Shown here: positions 15,064 through 24,110 of the stretch, one piece after another
How positions within the stretch are numbered: the first letter of the stretch is position 1
Layout: every line of letters starts with the position of its first letter
Source: Demequina aestuarii
Lineage (GTDB): Bacteria > Actinomycetota > Actinomycetes > Actinomycetales > Demequinaceae
Reading direction: 5' to 3'
DNA: 64,000 nt
Assembly: GCF_000975095.1 (NCBI RefSeq)
Contig: NZ_BBRD01000001.1
Coordinates: 513,263-577,262 of the forward strand
Made by a program: the position numbers and the translations under genes
Notes under the pieces: model-generated
What the model was told of the DNA's origin: nothing
What the model saw: only the letters and a program-made list of their open reading frames with translations
Database searches by the model: none

Positions 15064-16317
15064 TCAGCTCTCCGGAACCACGCAGCTGTCGAGGATGTCC
15101 TCTTGCGTCTCGCGCACCGGAGACGCGGTGGGCTGCGGGGTGATCGCGGGCCCGGGGGAGGTCGTGCCCGCTGCCGACGGATCCGGAGAGGGCTCGGCGG
15201 TGGCTGACTCCTGATCGTCTTCGGGGATCACGATCGGCTCATCGTCCACGATCGACTGCCACATCGCAGCGGCCTCTGCCTCGCGCCACAGCACGTCGCC
15301 CGAGCCGTCGCCCGCGTACTGCCATGGCACGGTGGCGAAGGTCAGGTTCGCGGTGTCGAAGTTCCTCAGCGAGTAGGCGAGGCCGATGATGTTGTTGAGA
15401 CTGCCGAGCTCGTTGTCGACCGTGAGGGACTCGGCCGCCGACCTCACGAACTGGGTGAGCTCGGGCACGTCAGTCAGGAGGTTCGAGCCGAACACCTGGC
15501 GGGCCGTGTTGGTGAGCAGCTCCTGCTGCCGGTCGATGCGCATCAGGTCTGTGCCGTCTCCGAGGCCGGTGCCGGTGCGGGCGCGGGCGTAGGCGAGAGC
15601 GGTCTCGCCGTCGAGCACCTGCGGCCCTGCCTCAAGATCCAGCTTGGCCTTCGTGGAGTACATGTCCTGCGGGATGCACATCGGGATGCCGCCCAGCGAG
15701 TCGACCATGTTCTGGAATCCCGAGAAGTCGACCATCATGAAGTGGCCGCTGAAGTCCACCCCGGTGAGGTCGTTGATGGTGCGCATCACGCATGCGGCGG
15801 CCTCGCCGCGGTTGCCATTCTGGCCTCCGTTGGCAAGCGCGATGTTGAACTTGCCGGTCCAGCCCTTCACCGTGCTGCCGTCGAACATCTGGCAGTCGGA
15901 GACCCGCACCCGCGAGTCGCGGGGGATCGAGACGACGTCGATTCGAGAGCGGTCGGCCGAGATGTGCATGACCATGGTGGTGTCGCCTCGCATGCCCTCC
16001 GTGACGAAGCCGCCGATCTCCCCGTTCTCGCCGTTGCGCTCGTCGGTGCCGATCAACGCGATGTTGATGGGTTCTCCTGGGGCGAAGTTCGTGGGGCCCT
16101 CCTCGACCGGCTCCGCCGTCGAGTTCTTGCCTGGGCCCAGCAGGCCGGAGACATCGTGCGTCTCGAGAGCGCCGACCGTCAGCTGGAGGTAGGTCGCGCC
16201 ACCGACTGCGGCGAAGCCGAGGATCGCCGCCGATGCCGCCGCGAGCGTGCCGAGCACGCGCCGGTGAACGGCGCGCGAGGCGTGGCGCGGTCGGACGGGC
16301 CGGGTCGCTGCCGGCAT
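15064..16317 (-). CDS. LytR-CpsA-Psr (LCP) family glycopolymer transferase
   Basis: A 417-residue envelope protein. After a basic cytoplasmic tail comes one transmembrane helix (about 24-46), then an LCP domain with INIALIGTDER, DTTMVMHISADRSRIDVVSIPRDSR and LAYARARTGTG, which hold the conserved Asp/Arg residues binding the polyprenyl pyrophosphate. LCP enzymes attach glycopolymers such as teichoic acids or polysaccharides to peptidoglycan. The tail (about 365-417) is Ser/Pro/Thr-rich with a terminal Cys near the end (DSCVVPES). ATG at 16317 has GGAGG five bases upstream. A paralogue is directly upstream on the same strand. Confidence 0.92.
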   Translation of the reverse strand: MPAATRPVRPRHASRAVHRRVLGTLAAASAAILGFAAVGGATYLQLTVGALETHDVSGLLGPGKNSTAEPVEEGPTNFAPGEPINIALIGTDERNGENGEIGGFVTEGMRGDTTMVMHISADRSRIDVVSIPRDSRVRVSDCQMFDGSTVKGWTGKFNIALANGGQNGNRGEAAACVMRTINDLTGVDFSGHFMMVDFSGFQNMVDSLGGIPMCIPQDMYSTKAKLDLEAGPQVLDGETALAYARARTGTGLGDGTDLMRIDRQQELLTNTARQVFGSNLLTDVPELTQFVRSAAESLTVDNELGSLNNIIGLAYSLRNFDTANLTFATVPWQYAGDGSGDVLWREAEAAAMWQSIVDDEPIVIPEDDQESATAEPSPDPSAAGTTSPGPAITPQPTASPVRETQEDILDSCVVPES

Positions 16318-16426
16318 GGGTTCCTCCAGGACGGGATGTGACGAGCGTGACGAGTGGGGGCTGGGCAGGTAACGCGCCAGTGAACGCGAGGGTTCCCGCG
16401 CCCGGTGGCAGCAGGAACGCGCGCGC

Positions 16427-17626
16427 TCACGAGCCGCACGCGTCCCGAATCTCGTCGATGCTATCGGGTGCGGCGCTGTTCGGGGAGTCTGGCTCGGGGG
16501 AATCCCCCGCGGCATCGGGGCCTGCGCTGGGATCCGCACCCCATTCGCTGGTCGCGTCTCCCTCCGACATCACCGACAGCGGACGGTCGTGGCGGATGTC
16601 GTCGAACATGCGCGACGCGTCGTCGGTCATCAGCACGTTGAGGCGATCGTCGGTGTACTCCCAGGGCACCGTCGTGACTGTGAGGGCGTCGGCGGTGACG
16701 CCCCGGAGGCCGTAGGCAAGGCGGACCATGAAGTCGAGATCGCCGAGCTGCTCATCGGTGGTGAGCGACTCCGCGCCCGCCCGAATGAAGCTGGTCAGCG
16801 CTCCCACATCGGTGAAGAGGCTCTTCTCCCTGGCCGTCTGAAGCGTGCGCTCGAGCAGCTGCTGCTGGCGTGTGATGCGTTGGAGGTCGGAGCCCGAGAC
16901 GTCGCCCTCCTCAGCAGTGCGCAGCCGTGCGTACCCGAGCGCCTCCGCCCCGTCGAGCACCTGAGCACCGGCGTCGAGCTCGAGATCTGCCCTCTTGGAC
17001 ACGATCCGCTCCGGGATGCACATCGGAATGCCGTCGAGGGCGTCCACCATGCGGGTGAACCCCGCGAAGTCGATCACCGCCCAATGGTCGATCGGGATGT
17101 CGGTGATGTCGTGCACCGCGTTGATCGTGCACGCGGCGGCCTCCGCTGGGTCGTCATGACGCCCGCCATTGGAGAAGGCCACATTGAAGTCGCCGTACCC
17201 GCCCGGCACCACGGTGCCGTCGAAGAGGGTGCAGTCGGGGATCTCGACCTGGAGGTCGCGGGGGATGGACACCAGCTCCACGCGGGAGCGGTCTCCCGAG
17301 AGGTGCGCGACGACGGTGGCGTCGCTGCGCATGCCCTCGACGCCATCGGTGACGATCTCGCCGTTCTCGTCGGAGCGCACGTCAGAGCCGATGAGCAGGA
17401 TCGTGAGCGGGTCGCCGGCGAGCTCCTCGACCGGCGAGTCCGGCGTCCTCGTCACGAGAGGTTTGGCGTCCCGCGTGTCGATCGCGCCGCCGAACTGCAC
17501 GGCGATGGTCTGTACCCAGACGATGGCGAACCCGGCCGATGCCGCGAGAGCGATGGCGATCGTGCGACCAAGAGCGTGCGTGCGGGCGCGGCGCGCGTGC
17601 CGGACGTGACCGATGCGTCTGGACAC
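16427..17626 (-). CDS. LytR-CpsA-Psr (LCP) family glycopolymer transferase, second copy
   Basis: A 399-residue paralogue of the neighbouring LCP protein with the same order: basic N-terminus, one transmembrane helix (about 22-44), LCP domain with LTILLIGSDVRSDENG, DATVVAHLSGDRSRVELVS, IPRDLQV and LGYARLRTA. Both copies share the same Cys pattern (IPDCTLFDG, AAACTINAV, GIPMCIPE), probably disulfides outside the cell, and both end in a lone Cys. The GTG at 17626 is preceded by GAGGAG. Tandem LCP genes beside glycosyltransferases point to surface polysaccharide attachment. Confidence 0.92.
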   Translation of the reverse strand: MSRRIGHVRHARRARTHALGRTIAIALAASAGFAIVWVQTIAVQFGGAIDTRDAKPLVTRTPDSPVEELAGDPLTILLIGSDVRSDENGEIVTDGVEGMRSDATVVAHLSGDRSRVELVSIPRDLQVEIPDCTLFDGTVVPGGYGDFNVAFSNGGRHDDPAEAAACTINAVHDITDIPIDHWAVIDFAGFTRMVDALDGIPMCIPERIVSKRADLELDAGAQVLDGAEALGYARLRTAEEGDVSGSDLQRITRQQQLLERTLQTAREKSLFTDVGALTSFIRAGAESLTTDEQLGDLDFMVRLAYGLRGVTADALTVTTVPWEYTDDRLNVLMTDDASRMFDDIRHDRPLSVMSEGDATSEWGADPSAGPDAAGDSPEPDSPNSAAPDSIDEIRDACGS

Positions 17627-17769
17627 GCAACTCTCCTCGTCGTCGTCGACAGTGCGCGGAGCATTCCCGCCTTCTGTCAGCGCAGACCTGGCATGGCGGC
17701 TGCGCGGTGTTCGTGCTGGATACCTCGCACTTTCGGGGCGTCCCACTCTTCTCAGATAGCCTACGTGTC

Positions 17770-18783
17770 GTGCCCGCCATGCCTGAAGCCGCTGCCCGTC
17801 CCGGCGTGTCGGTCGTCATGCCCGTGCGCAATGAGGAGTCCGCTCTCGACGGCGCGGTGGGCGCCGTGCTGGCAGCGGGGTACTCCGGGCCGCTCGAGGT
17901 CGTGATCGCGGTGGGCCCCTCTGACGATGCGACCGCGGACATCGCACGACGGCTCGCCGAGGCGCCCGGCGTCGTGGTGGTCGACAACCCCAGCGGTCGC
18001 ACCCCCGACGGCCTCAACGCCGCCATCGCCGCAGCCCAGCACGATGTCCTCGTGCGGATGGACGGCCACGCGCACATGCCTGCCGGGTACATCGACCTCG
18101 CGGTCGACGCGCTGCTCCGTACCGGTGCCGCCAATGTGGGCGGCCGCATGGTGCCGACGGCCGATGCTCCCTTCGGCCGAGCAGTCGCCGTCGCCATGTC
18201 CTCGCGGTTCGGGCTCGGCGGCGCGGGCCACCGCCTCGGCGGCGTGGAAGGCGAGGCGTCCTCCGTCTACCTCGGGTCGTTCCGTCGAGACGCGTTGGCA
18301 GACGTCGGCGGCTACGATCCCCACTTCGTCCGCGCGCAGGACTGGGAGCTCAATCACCGGCTGCGCGAGGCCGGTCACGTCGTCTGGTTCGTGCCGGAGA
18401 TGGCGGTGCCCTATACGCCGCGGTCGCGCTGGTCTGCGCTCCGGCGGCAGTTCTTCACGTCCGGGCAGTGGCGTCGAGAGGTGGTGCGCACCCACCCCAG
18501 CACTCGGTCGCCGCGGTACCTGGCGGCGCCGGCGATGGTAGTGGCCAACGCGGCGGCGATCGCGACCGCGGGACTGGGCGCAGTGCTGGGGACACCGGCC
18601 CTCGCATGGCTGCTCGTGGTCCCCGGGGCCTACGTTCTTGGCGTGTTCGGCGCGAGTGCGTCTCTTGCGCGACGCACCGGAGCACGAGCGGCGCTCGCGA
18701 TGCCCGTGGTGCTCATTACCATGCATGTTGCCTGGGGCGTCGGATATTTGTGTGGTGTGCGCTACTCTCGACTTGACGCATAG
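17770..18783 (+). CDS. Family 2 glycosyltransferase, ExoA-like
   Basis: A 337-residue protein with a GT-A domain (about 1-240) and two or three C-terminal hydrophobic segments (about 255-335). VSVVMPVRNEES is the nucleotide-sugar strand, LVRMDGHAHMP holds the metal-binding DxD-like Asp, and FVRAQDWELNHRL is the acceptor/catalytic-base segment. These match ExoA-type succinoglycan glucosyltransferases, so the product is probably a cell-surface polysaccharide. TAGCCT (17757-17762) lies 7 bases before the GTG. The gene is divergent from the LCP pair. Confidence 0.87.
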   Translation: MPAMPEAAARPGVSVVMPVRNEESALDGAVGAVLAAGYSGPLEVVIAVGPSDDATADIARRLAEAPGVVVVDNPSGRTPDGLNAAIAAAQHDVLVRMDGHAHMPAGYIDLAVDALLRTGAANVGGRMVPTADAPFGRAVAVAMSSRFGLGGAGHRLGGVEGEASSVYLGSFRRDALADVGGYDPHFVRAQDWELNHRLREAGHVVWFVPEMAVPYTPRSRWSALRRQFFTSGQWRREVVRTHPSTRSPRYLAAPAMVVANAAAIATAGLGAVLGTPALAWLLVVPGAYVLGVFGASASLARRTGARAALAMPVVLITMHVAWGVGYLCGVRYSRLDA

Positions 18784-18801
18784 GGATGACAACGGTGTAA
18801 T
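18773..18801 (+). promoter_or_regulatory. Sigma-70 type promoter of whiB2
   Basis: TTGACG (18773-18778), 17-base spacer, TGTAAT (18796-18801). It begins inside the last codons of the glycosyltransferase gene and would give a leader of about 40 bases with a GGAGG site. This contrasts with the leaderless promoters common in the window. Confidence 0.6.
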
Positions 18802-18846
18802 TCCTACATGCAGGAACTCCTGCAGCAGCGAATCGGAGGACGGCCT

Positions 18847-19167
18847 ATGTGGAATATCTACGAAGGCGCAGTGCCCTCGGACGCAGGAAAGCCCGCACCG
18901 ACCCTCGCGTCGGTCGTGGACATCTTCGATGGGGCCGACGATGACGGTCCCCTGGGCTGGCAAGAACGCGCGCTGTGCGCTCAGACCGATCCCGAGGCCT
19001 TCTTCCCTGAGAAGGGCGGATCCACCCGCGAGGCCAAGAAGGTCTGCGCCTCGTGCGACGTGCGGTCAGAGTGCCTCGACTACGCGCTCGAGAACGACGA
19101 GCGCTTCGGCATCTGGGGCGGGCTGTCGGAGCGCGAGCGGCGCAAACTCAAGCGTCGCGCTGTCTAG
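18847..19167 (+). CDS. whiB2: WhiB2/WhmD-type iron-sulfur transcription factor
   Basis: A 106-residue WhiB protein with cluster cysteines 44, 67, 70 and 76, the GIWGG turn (88-92) and a basic tail (RERRKLKRRAV). ALCAQTDPEAFFPEKGGSTREAKKVC is split over the family's most conserved stretch and matches WhiB2/WhmD, a regulator of septation and cell division (WhiB in Streptomyces sporulation). The ATG at 18847 follows GGAGG by 8 bases. Upstream in-frame codons exist from 18808 but lack a site. Its place among envelope genes fits the conserved whiB2 locus. Confidence 0.94.
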   Translation: MWNIYEGAVPSDAGKPAPTLASVVDIFDGADDDGPLGWQERALCAQTDPEAFFPEKGGSTREAKKVCASCDVRSECLDYALENDERFGIWGGLSERERRKLKRRAV

Positions 19168-19191
19168 CCGGTCGGCCTGCGTGGGCATCGC

Positions 19192-22100
19192 ATGAGCCCC
19201 GCGCGCCTGACAGTGCGCGCGGTCGTGGTCTCGGACGCGCGCGCCCCTCAGCTCTTCGCGGCCCTGGACGCGATCCTCGCTCAAGACCCCGCTCCCGACG
19301 CGATCCATCTGCTGCTGACCGCTGACGTCGACGCTCCGGACCACGGCTGGGACCCTCGCATCGATGTGCGGCGCGTCCAGGCCGACTCATGGGGAGAGGC
19401 GGTCGCAACTCTCGTCGCCGAGGTGCCCGCAGCCCCACACGAGCTGCTGTGGCTCCTTCACGACGACATGGCGCCGCTCCCGGGCGCCCTCGCGGCGCTC
19501 ACCGCCACCGCTCGCAAGCGCCTGCGCGCCGGAGTGATCGGCGCCGCCCAGGTGCGGTGGGACGATGCGTCCCGGCTCGTCAACCTCGGCACCACCACCT
19601 CCCGCATCGGCGCGCGCCGGCTCGCGCTCGTCGAGGAGGAAGACGTCAATCAGGGGCAGTACGACGATCGCGACGACGTGCTCGCGGTGTCGTTGGGCGG
19701 CGCACTGGTCCGGCGCGAGCTGTGGGAGCGGCTCGGCGGCATCGACCCTGGGTGCGACGGCTGGTCCGAGAGCCTGGACTTCTGCAGACGCGCGTGGCGA
19801 TCGGGCCACGACGTGGTCGCTGTGCCCGCGGCGAAGGTGCGGCATGGCCAGGAACGGCTGTACGGCCGACGCGGTGGGTCCGGTGGCGGGCGTCGCTCGA
19901 CGTATGCCGTCCGGCGTGCGTCCGAGTGGTACCACGCGCTCACCTACTCGCCGCTGTGGGCGGTGCCGCTGCTGCTCGTGTGGACCGTGATCTCGGCGCT
20001 CGCACGCGCGGTGCTGCGCATCGCTCAGAACGAGCCCCGCCTCCTCGTCGCCGACCTGGTGGTGCCGTGGCGAGTGCTCGCGCTCGTGCCGCGGCTGCCG
20101 CGCTCCCGACTCCAGGTCCGTCAGGCGGGGAGGGAGGGTCGTGCGGCCGAGAAGAGCCTGCTGGCCGGGTCTCGTCAGATCGCCCACCACGTTCGCGCCC
20201 TCGAATTCGGCGTGCGCGACCGCCGCAAGGCTGCGGCCGCGCCCACCGATGTCGTGAAGGCCGAACTGCTGACGGCACGGCGACGGCGCAGGGCCGTCCT
20301 GGCCGCTCTGGCCGTGCTGCTCGCGGGTGTGTCGGTTGCGCTCCGGCCACCCTGGGTCGCGGGGATCGTCGGGGGTGAGATGCTGTCCGGCACCATGCTC
20401 GGTGTCACCGATCCCGGCATCGGCGCGCTGTGGGACCGTGCCCTCACCGGATGGTCGGCGCAGTCGCTCGGCGCGCCCTCGATCGATGCGGGCCTGAGTG
20501 CGCTGCTGGTGCCGCTCGCTGCGGCACCCGGCGGGCTCGCCGTGAGCCTCGGCCTCCTCTTGGTCTTCACCCCGCTGGCCGCTGGACTCGCGCTGTGGGC
20601 GGCGTCGGGCGCCTTCACCCGGTCCCTCGCCGCGCGGGCACTCGCGGCCGTCGTCTACGCCCTGTGGCCCGCCGCGCTGGTCGCCGTCGACCAGGGCCGC
20701 GTCGGGGCCGTCGTCGTCCACATCGTGCTTCCGTGGGTCGTCCTCGGCCTTGCCAGGGCGGGCGGCTGGCAGCGGGGCGAGCGCATCGGCGGGGGAGACG
20801 AGCACGCCGCACGGCCGCCGTCCTCCAGCGCCGCGATGGGCGCGGCCGCGATGCTGGGCGTGGTGGTGATCGCCGCCCCGGTGCTGCTCGCACCCGCCCT
20901 CGTCGTGATCGCGGTGCTCGGCGCCGCCGCCGGCCGCCTGCGGTGGAGACTCTGGGGCGTCGCGATCCCTGCGCTCGTGCTGTCCGCGCCGGGACTCATC
21001 GCAGCGTGGAATGCCGGCCCCTTCACGCGCGATGCTCTCGCGATCGTGGTGCGTGAGCCCGGGCCCAGCGGCACCGCGGCCATCCAGTCGTCGCTGGATC
21101 TCCTCACGGGGCTCGACCTCGACGTTGCCGGAGTTCCGCAGGTCCTGATGCTGACTGCGAGGGGGCTCTCCGGACTCGTGGTCCTGGCGGCGGTCGTCGC
21201 GGCCCTGATCGGCAGGCGCCGGGCGCTGTCGGCGCTTGCCGTCGTCGCCGCCGCCCTCGGGCTCGCGGTGGCGGTCCTCGTGCAGGGCGTGACGATGTCT
21301 CCCGATGCAGGCTCTGGCGGCGAAGCGGCCGCCGGGTTCTACGGACCAGGAATGTCCGTGGTGGCTGTCGCCTTCCTCGTTCTTGCCACCTCTGCGGCGG
21401 CCGACGTGTGGTTCGCGGGTGCCGGCGCCGCGCGAGCCTGGCGGCGCGTGGGCGCGATCGCCGTCGGCGCGGTGCTCGTGGTCGCGACCGCAGGAGCGGC
21501 CGCGGCCCAGGTCTGGCCCGCTCGCGAGTCCGATGACGACGTCGCACCGGTCGCGCGCGACGTCCTTCCGCTGGTGGCAGCGATCGAGCAGGGGACGGAG
21601 GAGCGCCAGCGTGTCATCACGCTCGCCGAGGTCGATGGCGTGGCCACGTATGCGGTGCTGTCCTCCGACGGGCCCGATGTGGTGTCGTCCGCCGCGACGC
21701 TCACCGCGACGGGCTCTCCCGCAGCACGCCGAGACGCCGCGCCCATCGCGGGCGCCGCCGATCTGGGCGCGGCGGTGGCGGGCCTCGTGACCTCCAGCAG
21801 CGATGCGGCCAGTGCGTTGGCGCAGTGGGGCGTCGGCGTCGTGGTGGCCGCACCAGGGTCCGAGGGCATCGCTGACGCCCTGGCGCAGACCCCGGGCCTT
21901 GCGCTCATGGGAGCGTCTGACCGCGGCACGTCGTGGCGCATCGGCGCTCCGGAGGGAGACGGCCGAGTCGCTCGCGCGTGGATGGAGACACGCGACGGGG
22001 TCACCGCAGCGAGCATGGGGCACGCGACGGGAACCGTCGACGCGACAGGGCCCGGCACGCTGGTCGTCGCAGCAGCCGCAGACTCCGCGTGGCGGGCCAC

Positions 22101-22305
22101 TCTCGACGGTGCACCGGTGGTGGCCGTCGAGGACCCGCTCGGCCGCCAGGCCTTCGCGGTGTCAGGGCCGGGAGAGGTCGTGTTCTCCTATGACGACCGC
22201 GGATACCGTGCCTGGTTCTGGGCCGCCGCGGCGACGCTCGCCTGGGCGGCCATCGGGTCCATTCCGGCCCGCTCGCGCCGCGCGACCGAGGAGGACGAGA
22301 GATGA
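19192..22305 (+). CDS. Giant fused GT2 glycosyltransferase with polytopic membrane domain
   Basis: A 1,037-residue protein. Residues 1-240 are a GT2 GT-A domain: LLWLLHDDMAP carries the DD metal site and GWSESLDFCRRAWRSG the acceptor segment. Two helices follow (about 255-280), then a basic cytoplasmic stretch, then about ten to twelve hydrophobic helices (365-780) and a large C-terminal extracytoplasmic domain (780-1015) ending in one helix and a basic tail. Such fusions sit beside whiB2 and DUF5719 in actinobacteria and are presumed to build envelope polysaccharide. The stop overlaps the DUF5719 start by four bases (ATGA). Confidence 0.82.
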   Translation: MSPARLTVRAVVVSDARAPQLFAALDAILAQDPAPDAIHLLLTADVDAPDHGWDPRIDVRRVQADSWGEAVATLVAEVPAAPHELLWLLHDDMAPLPGALAALTATARKRLRAGVIGAAQVRWDDASRLVNLGTTTSRIGARRLALVEEEDVNQGQYDDRDDVLAVSLGGALVRRELWERLGGIDPGCDGWSESLDFCRRAWRSGHDVVAVPAAKVRHGQERLYGRRGGSGGGRRSTYAVRRASEWYHALTYSPLWAVPLLLVWTVISALARAVLRIAQNEPRLLVADLVVPWRVLALVPRLPRSRLQVRQAGREGRAAEKSLLAGSRQIAHHVRALEFGVRDRRKAAAAPTDVVKAELLTARRRRRAVLAALAVLLAGVSVALRPPWVAGIVGGEMLSGTMLGVTDPGIGALWDRALTGWSAQSLGAPSIDAGLSALLVPLAAAPGGLAVSLGLLLVFTPLAAGLALWAASGAFTRSLAARALAAVVYALWPAALVAVDQGRVGAVVVHIVLPWVVLGLARAGGWQRGERIGGGDEHAARPPSSSAAMGAAAMLGVVVIAAPVLLAPALVVIAVLGAAAGRLRWRLWGVAIPALVLSAPGLIAAWNAGPFTRDALAIVVREPGPSGTAAIQSSLDLLTGLDLDVAGVPQVLMLTARGLSGLVVLAAVVAALIGRRRALSALAVVAAALGLAVAVLVQGVTMSPDAGSGGEAAAGFYGPGMSVVAVAFLVLATSAAADVWFAGAGAARAWRRVGAIAVGAVLVVATAGAAAAQVWPARESDDDVAPVARDVLPLVAAIEQGTEERQRVITLAEVDGVATYAVLSSDGPDVVSSAATLTATGSPAARRDAAPIAGAADLGAAVAGLVTSSSDAASALAQWGVGVVVAAPGSEGIADALAQTPGLALMGASDRGTSWRIGAPEGDGRVARAWMETRDGVTAASMGHATGTVDATGPGTLVVAAAADSAWRATLDGAPVVAVEDPLGRQAFAVSGPGEVVFSYDDRGYRAWFWAAAATLAWAAIGSIPARSRRATEEDER

Positions 22306-23585
22306 TTCGCACGCTGGCCATCGTCGCCGCTCTGCTGGGCCTCGCCGCCGCGATCGCACTCGACGCCCCGACCCCGGGTGGGGCCCCGGCCGCGACGGCG
22401 ACCTTCGCGTCGGACCCCCGCACTCTTCCTGCGGTGTGCCCCGGCACGCAGACGATTCCCGTGGGCGATATCCAGTCAGGCGACGCGGAGCTCGACTCCG
22501 GCTCGGACGAGGTCGACTTCACGGTGCTGCCCGAGGGCGGTGAGGTGATCGACGGCGGGACTGCGTTCGAGGGCGTCGGAATGTCGCTCGAGCGCATCGG
22601 CTCAGGCGACATCGCGGGCCTCGCCGGCATGACCTGTGCGCCCACCTCGCGCGACCAGTGGCTGGTCGGCGGGTCGACGGAGCTCGGCGCGAGCGCGCGG
22701 CTGGTGCTCTCGAATCCAGCAGACACGTCGGTGCGCGCAGAGGTCGCTCTCCACACTCCCGTGGGCGCCGTCGACGGCGTCACGTCGGTGGTGATCGGAC
22801 CGGGTGCCCAGCGCATCGTCCTGCTCGAGGCGATCGAGCCCGAGATGCCGGCAGTCGCGGTCCACATCACCGCCGGAGGCCTCGGCGTCAGCGTGGCAAT
22901 CCAGGATTCGCGGCTCGACGGCTTCACTCCAGCGGGCTCCGACTGGGTGACCGCATCGGCGGTGGGCGAGGCCCTGGCGGTGCCGGTCCCTGCCGAGTCC
23001 GATGGCGGCCGCGGAGCGACGGTCACGCTCATCGCCCCCGACGGTGCCCAGGTGGATCTCTCGATGGTCACGGACCAGGGCGAGGTCACGTGGATCGGCG
23101 AGTCAGCGCTCACCCTGGAACCAGGGGTGCTGACCGAGATTCCAGTCCCGCAGGCGGCCCCCGGCACGGTGCTCATCGACGCCAGCGCCCCCGTCGCCGC
23201 TGCCTCGCGCGTCCGCATCGAGCGCGACGCTCCCGCAGGCCAGGGCACCCAGGCGTACGACTTCGCCTGGACCGGTTCCCAGGCACGCGCCGATGCGCGC
23301 GAACGGGCGGTCGTGGTGCCCCCGGGTGAGGTGTCCCTGCTGGTCCATGCTGACGCGGCGGGCGCAGTCGACTTCGATGCGGTCGGCGAGACCCTGACGG
23401 TGACCGTACCGGCGAGCGGAAGCGTGATCGTGCCTGTCGACGTCGCGGCGGGCGTGCGTCTGTCAAGCACGACGGAGGCGTCGTGGACGCTGGTGGTGAC
23501 CGACGACCCCGGGTTCCTGACCACCATCGAACCGGTGTCGGTCGAGATGTCGTCAGTCGAGACGACGGTCATCGTCGGGGGTTAG
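22302..23585 (+). CDS. DUF5719 exported protein
   Basis: A 427-residue protein with an N-terminal hydrophobic segment (3-22) that acts as a signal anchor or signal peptide, then an all-beta-looking extracytoplasmic region rich in Val, Thr, Gly and Ala with two cysteines (in AVCPGTQTI and GMTCAPTS) likely to pair. It matches the DUF5719 family by position and pattern. It is translationally coupled to the giant glycosyltransferase, so it probably works with that protein at the cell surface. No enzymatic motif is visible. Confidence 0.75.
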   Translation: MIRTLAIVAALLGLAAAIALDAPTPGGAPAATATFASDPRTLPAVCPGTQTIPVGDIQSGDAELDSGSDEVDFTVLPEGGEVIDGGTAFEGVGMSLERIGSGDIAGLAGMTCAPTSRDQWLVGGSTELGASARLVLSNPADTSVRAEVALHTPVGAVDGVTSVVIGPGAQRIVLLEAIEPEMPAVAVHITAGGLGVSVAIQDSRLDGFTPAGSDWVTASAVGEALAVPVPAESDGGRGATVTLIAPDGAQVDLSMVTDQGEVTWIGESALTLEPGVLTEIPVPQAAPGTVLIDASAPVAAASRVRIERDAPAGQGTQAYDFAWTGSQARADARERAVVVPPGEVSLLVHADAAGAVDFDAVGETLTVTVPASGSVIVPVDVAAGVRLSSTTEASWTLVVTDDPGFLTTIEPVSVEMSSVETTVIVGG

Positions 23586-23638
23586 CCTCCCACGGTCGCC
23601 TCGGTCAGCCGGCGCCGCTCGGCTGGGCGGTGCCACCG

Positions 23639-24040
23639 CTAGTCGGTTCCATAGTGCGGATCGATGTCCTCCGGCGCGCGGCCCAGCACCGCCCCCACCT
23701 GCTCGGCGAGCACGTCGCGGACGAGGGACGCGAGGTCGTCGGAGTCCGCGCGCAGCTCCATGGGACGCCGGTACAGCACCACCCGGGTGGGCTGGCCGAG
23801 ATCGGCAGGGAACACCCGGCCCAAGGGCACGCCGTGCTCCCACGGCGTCGGATCGGATGGAGGCACGTCCTCGGCGGCGAAGTCGATCCGCCCCCATCGC
23901 GATCCCCATCGGCTCTCGAGCCGCTCGGCTCCGTCTCTCACCCAATCGTCGAACACGTCCGCGCGGGTGCGATAGCCCGGCGCGTCGTAGGGGAGCAGGG
24001 GCGCGCGGAGGCCGCGGTCGTGGCGGTCCCGGCGTCCCAT
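23639..24040 (-). CDS. Zincin-like metallopeptidase-family protein lacking HExxH
   Basis: A 133-residue protein of the PF06262 (zincin_1) family, counterpart of mycobacterial Rv3259 by position between whiB2 and DUF3499. The family's zinc motif HExxHxxG should fall in the C-terminal helix, but here it reads VRDVLAEQVGAVLG, with both histidines absent. From memory, mycobacterial homologues are degenerate at the same place, so loss is probably ancestral in actinobacteria and the protein is unlikely to be a peptidase. The ATG at 24040 follows TAGCGT on the minus strand (24048-24053) by 7 bases; a GTG three codons upstream would start within that spacer. Confidence 0.75.
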   Translation of the reverse strand: MGRRDRHDRGLRAPLLPYDAPGYRTRADVFDDWVRDGAERLESRWGSRWGRIDFAAEDVPPSDPTPWEHGVPLGRVFPADLGQPTRVVLYRRPMELRADSDDLASLVRDVLAEQVGAVLGRAPEDIDPHYGTD

Positions 24041-24047
24041 GGCGTCC

Positions 24048-24103
24048 ACGCTACCCGCGCATCGGCGTGGCAGCCGGAAGCGACGGGGCCGCGCGGGTAG
24101 CGT
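24048..24103. promoter_or_regulatory. Mirrored leaderless promoters for the zincin-like and DUF3499 genes
   Basis: Two identical -10 boxes, TAGCGT, face outward: minus strand 24048-24053 and plus strand 24098-24103. Each is exactly 7 bases from its start codon (24040 and 24111). Confidence 0.6.
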
Positions 24104-24110
24104 CCCAGGC

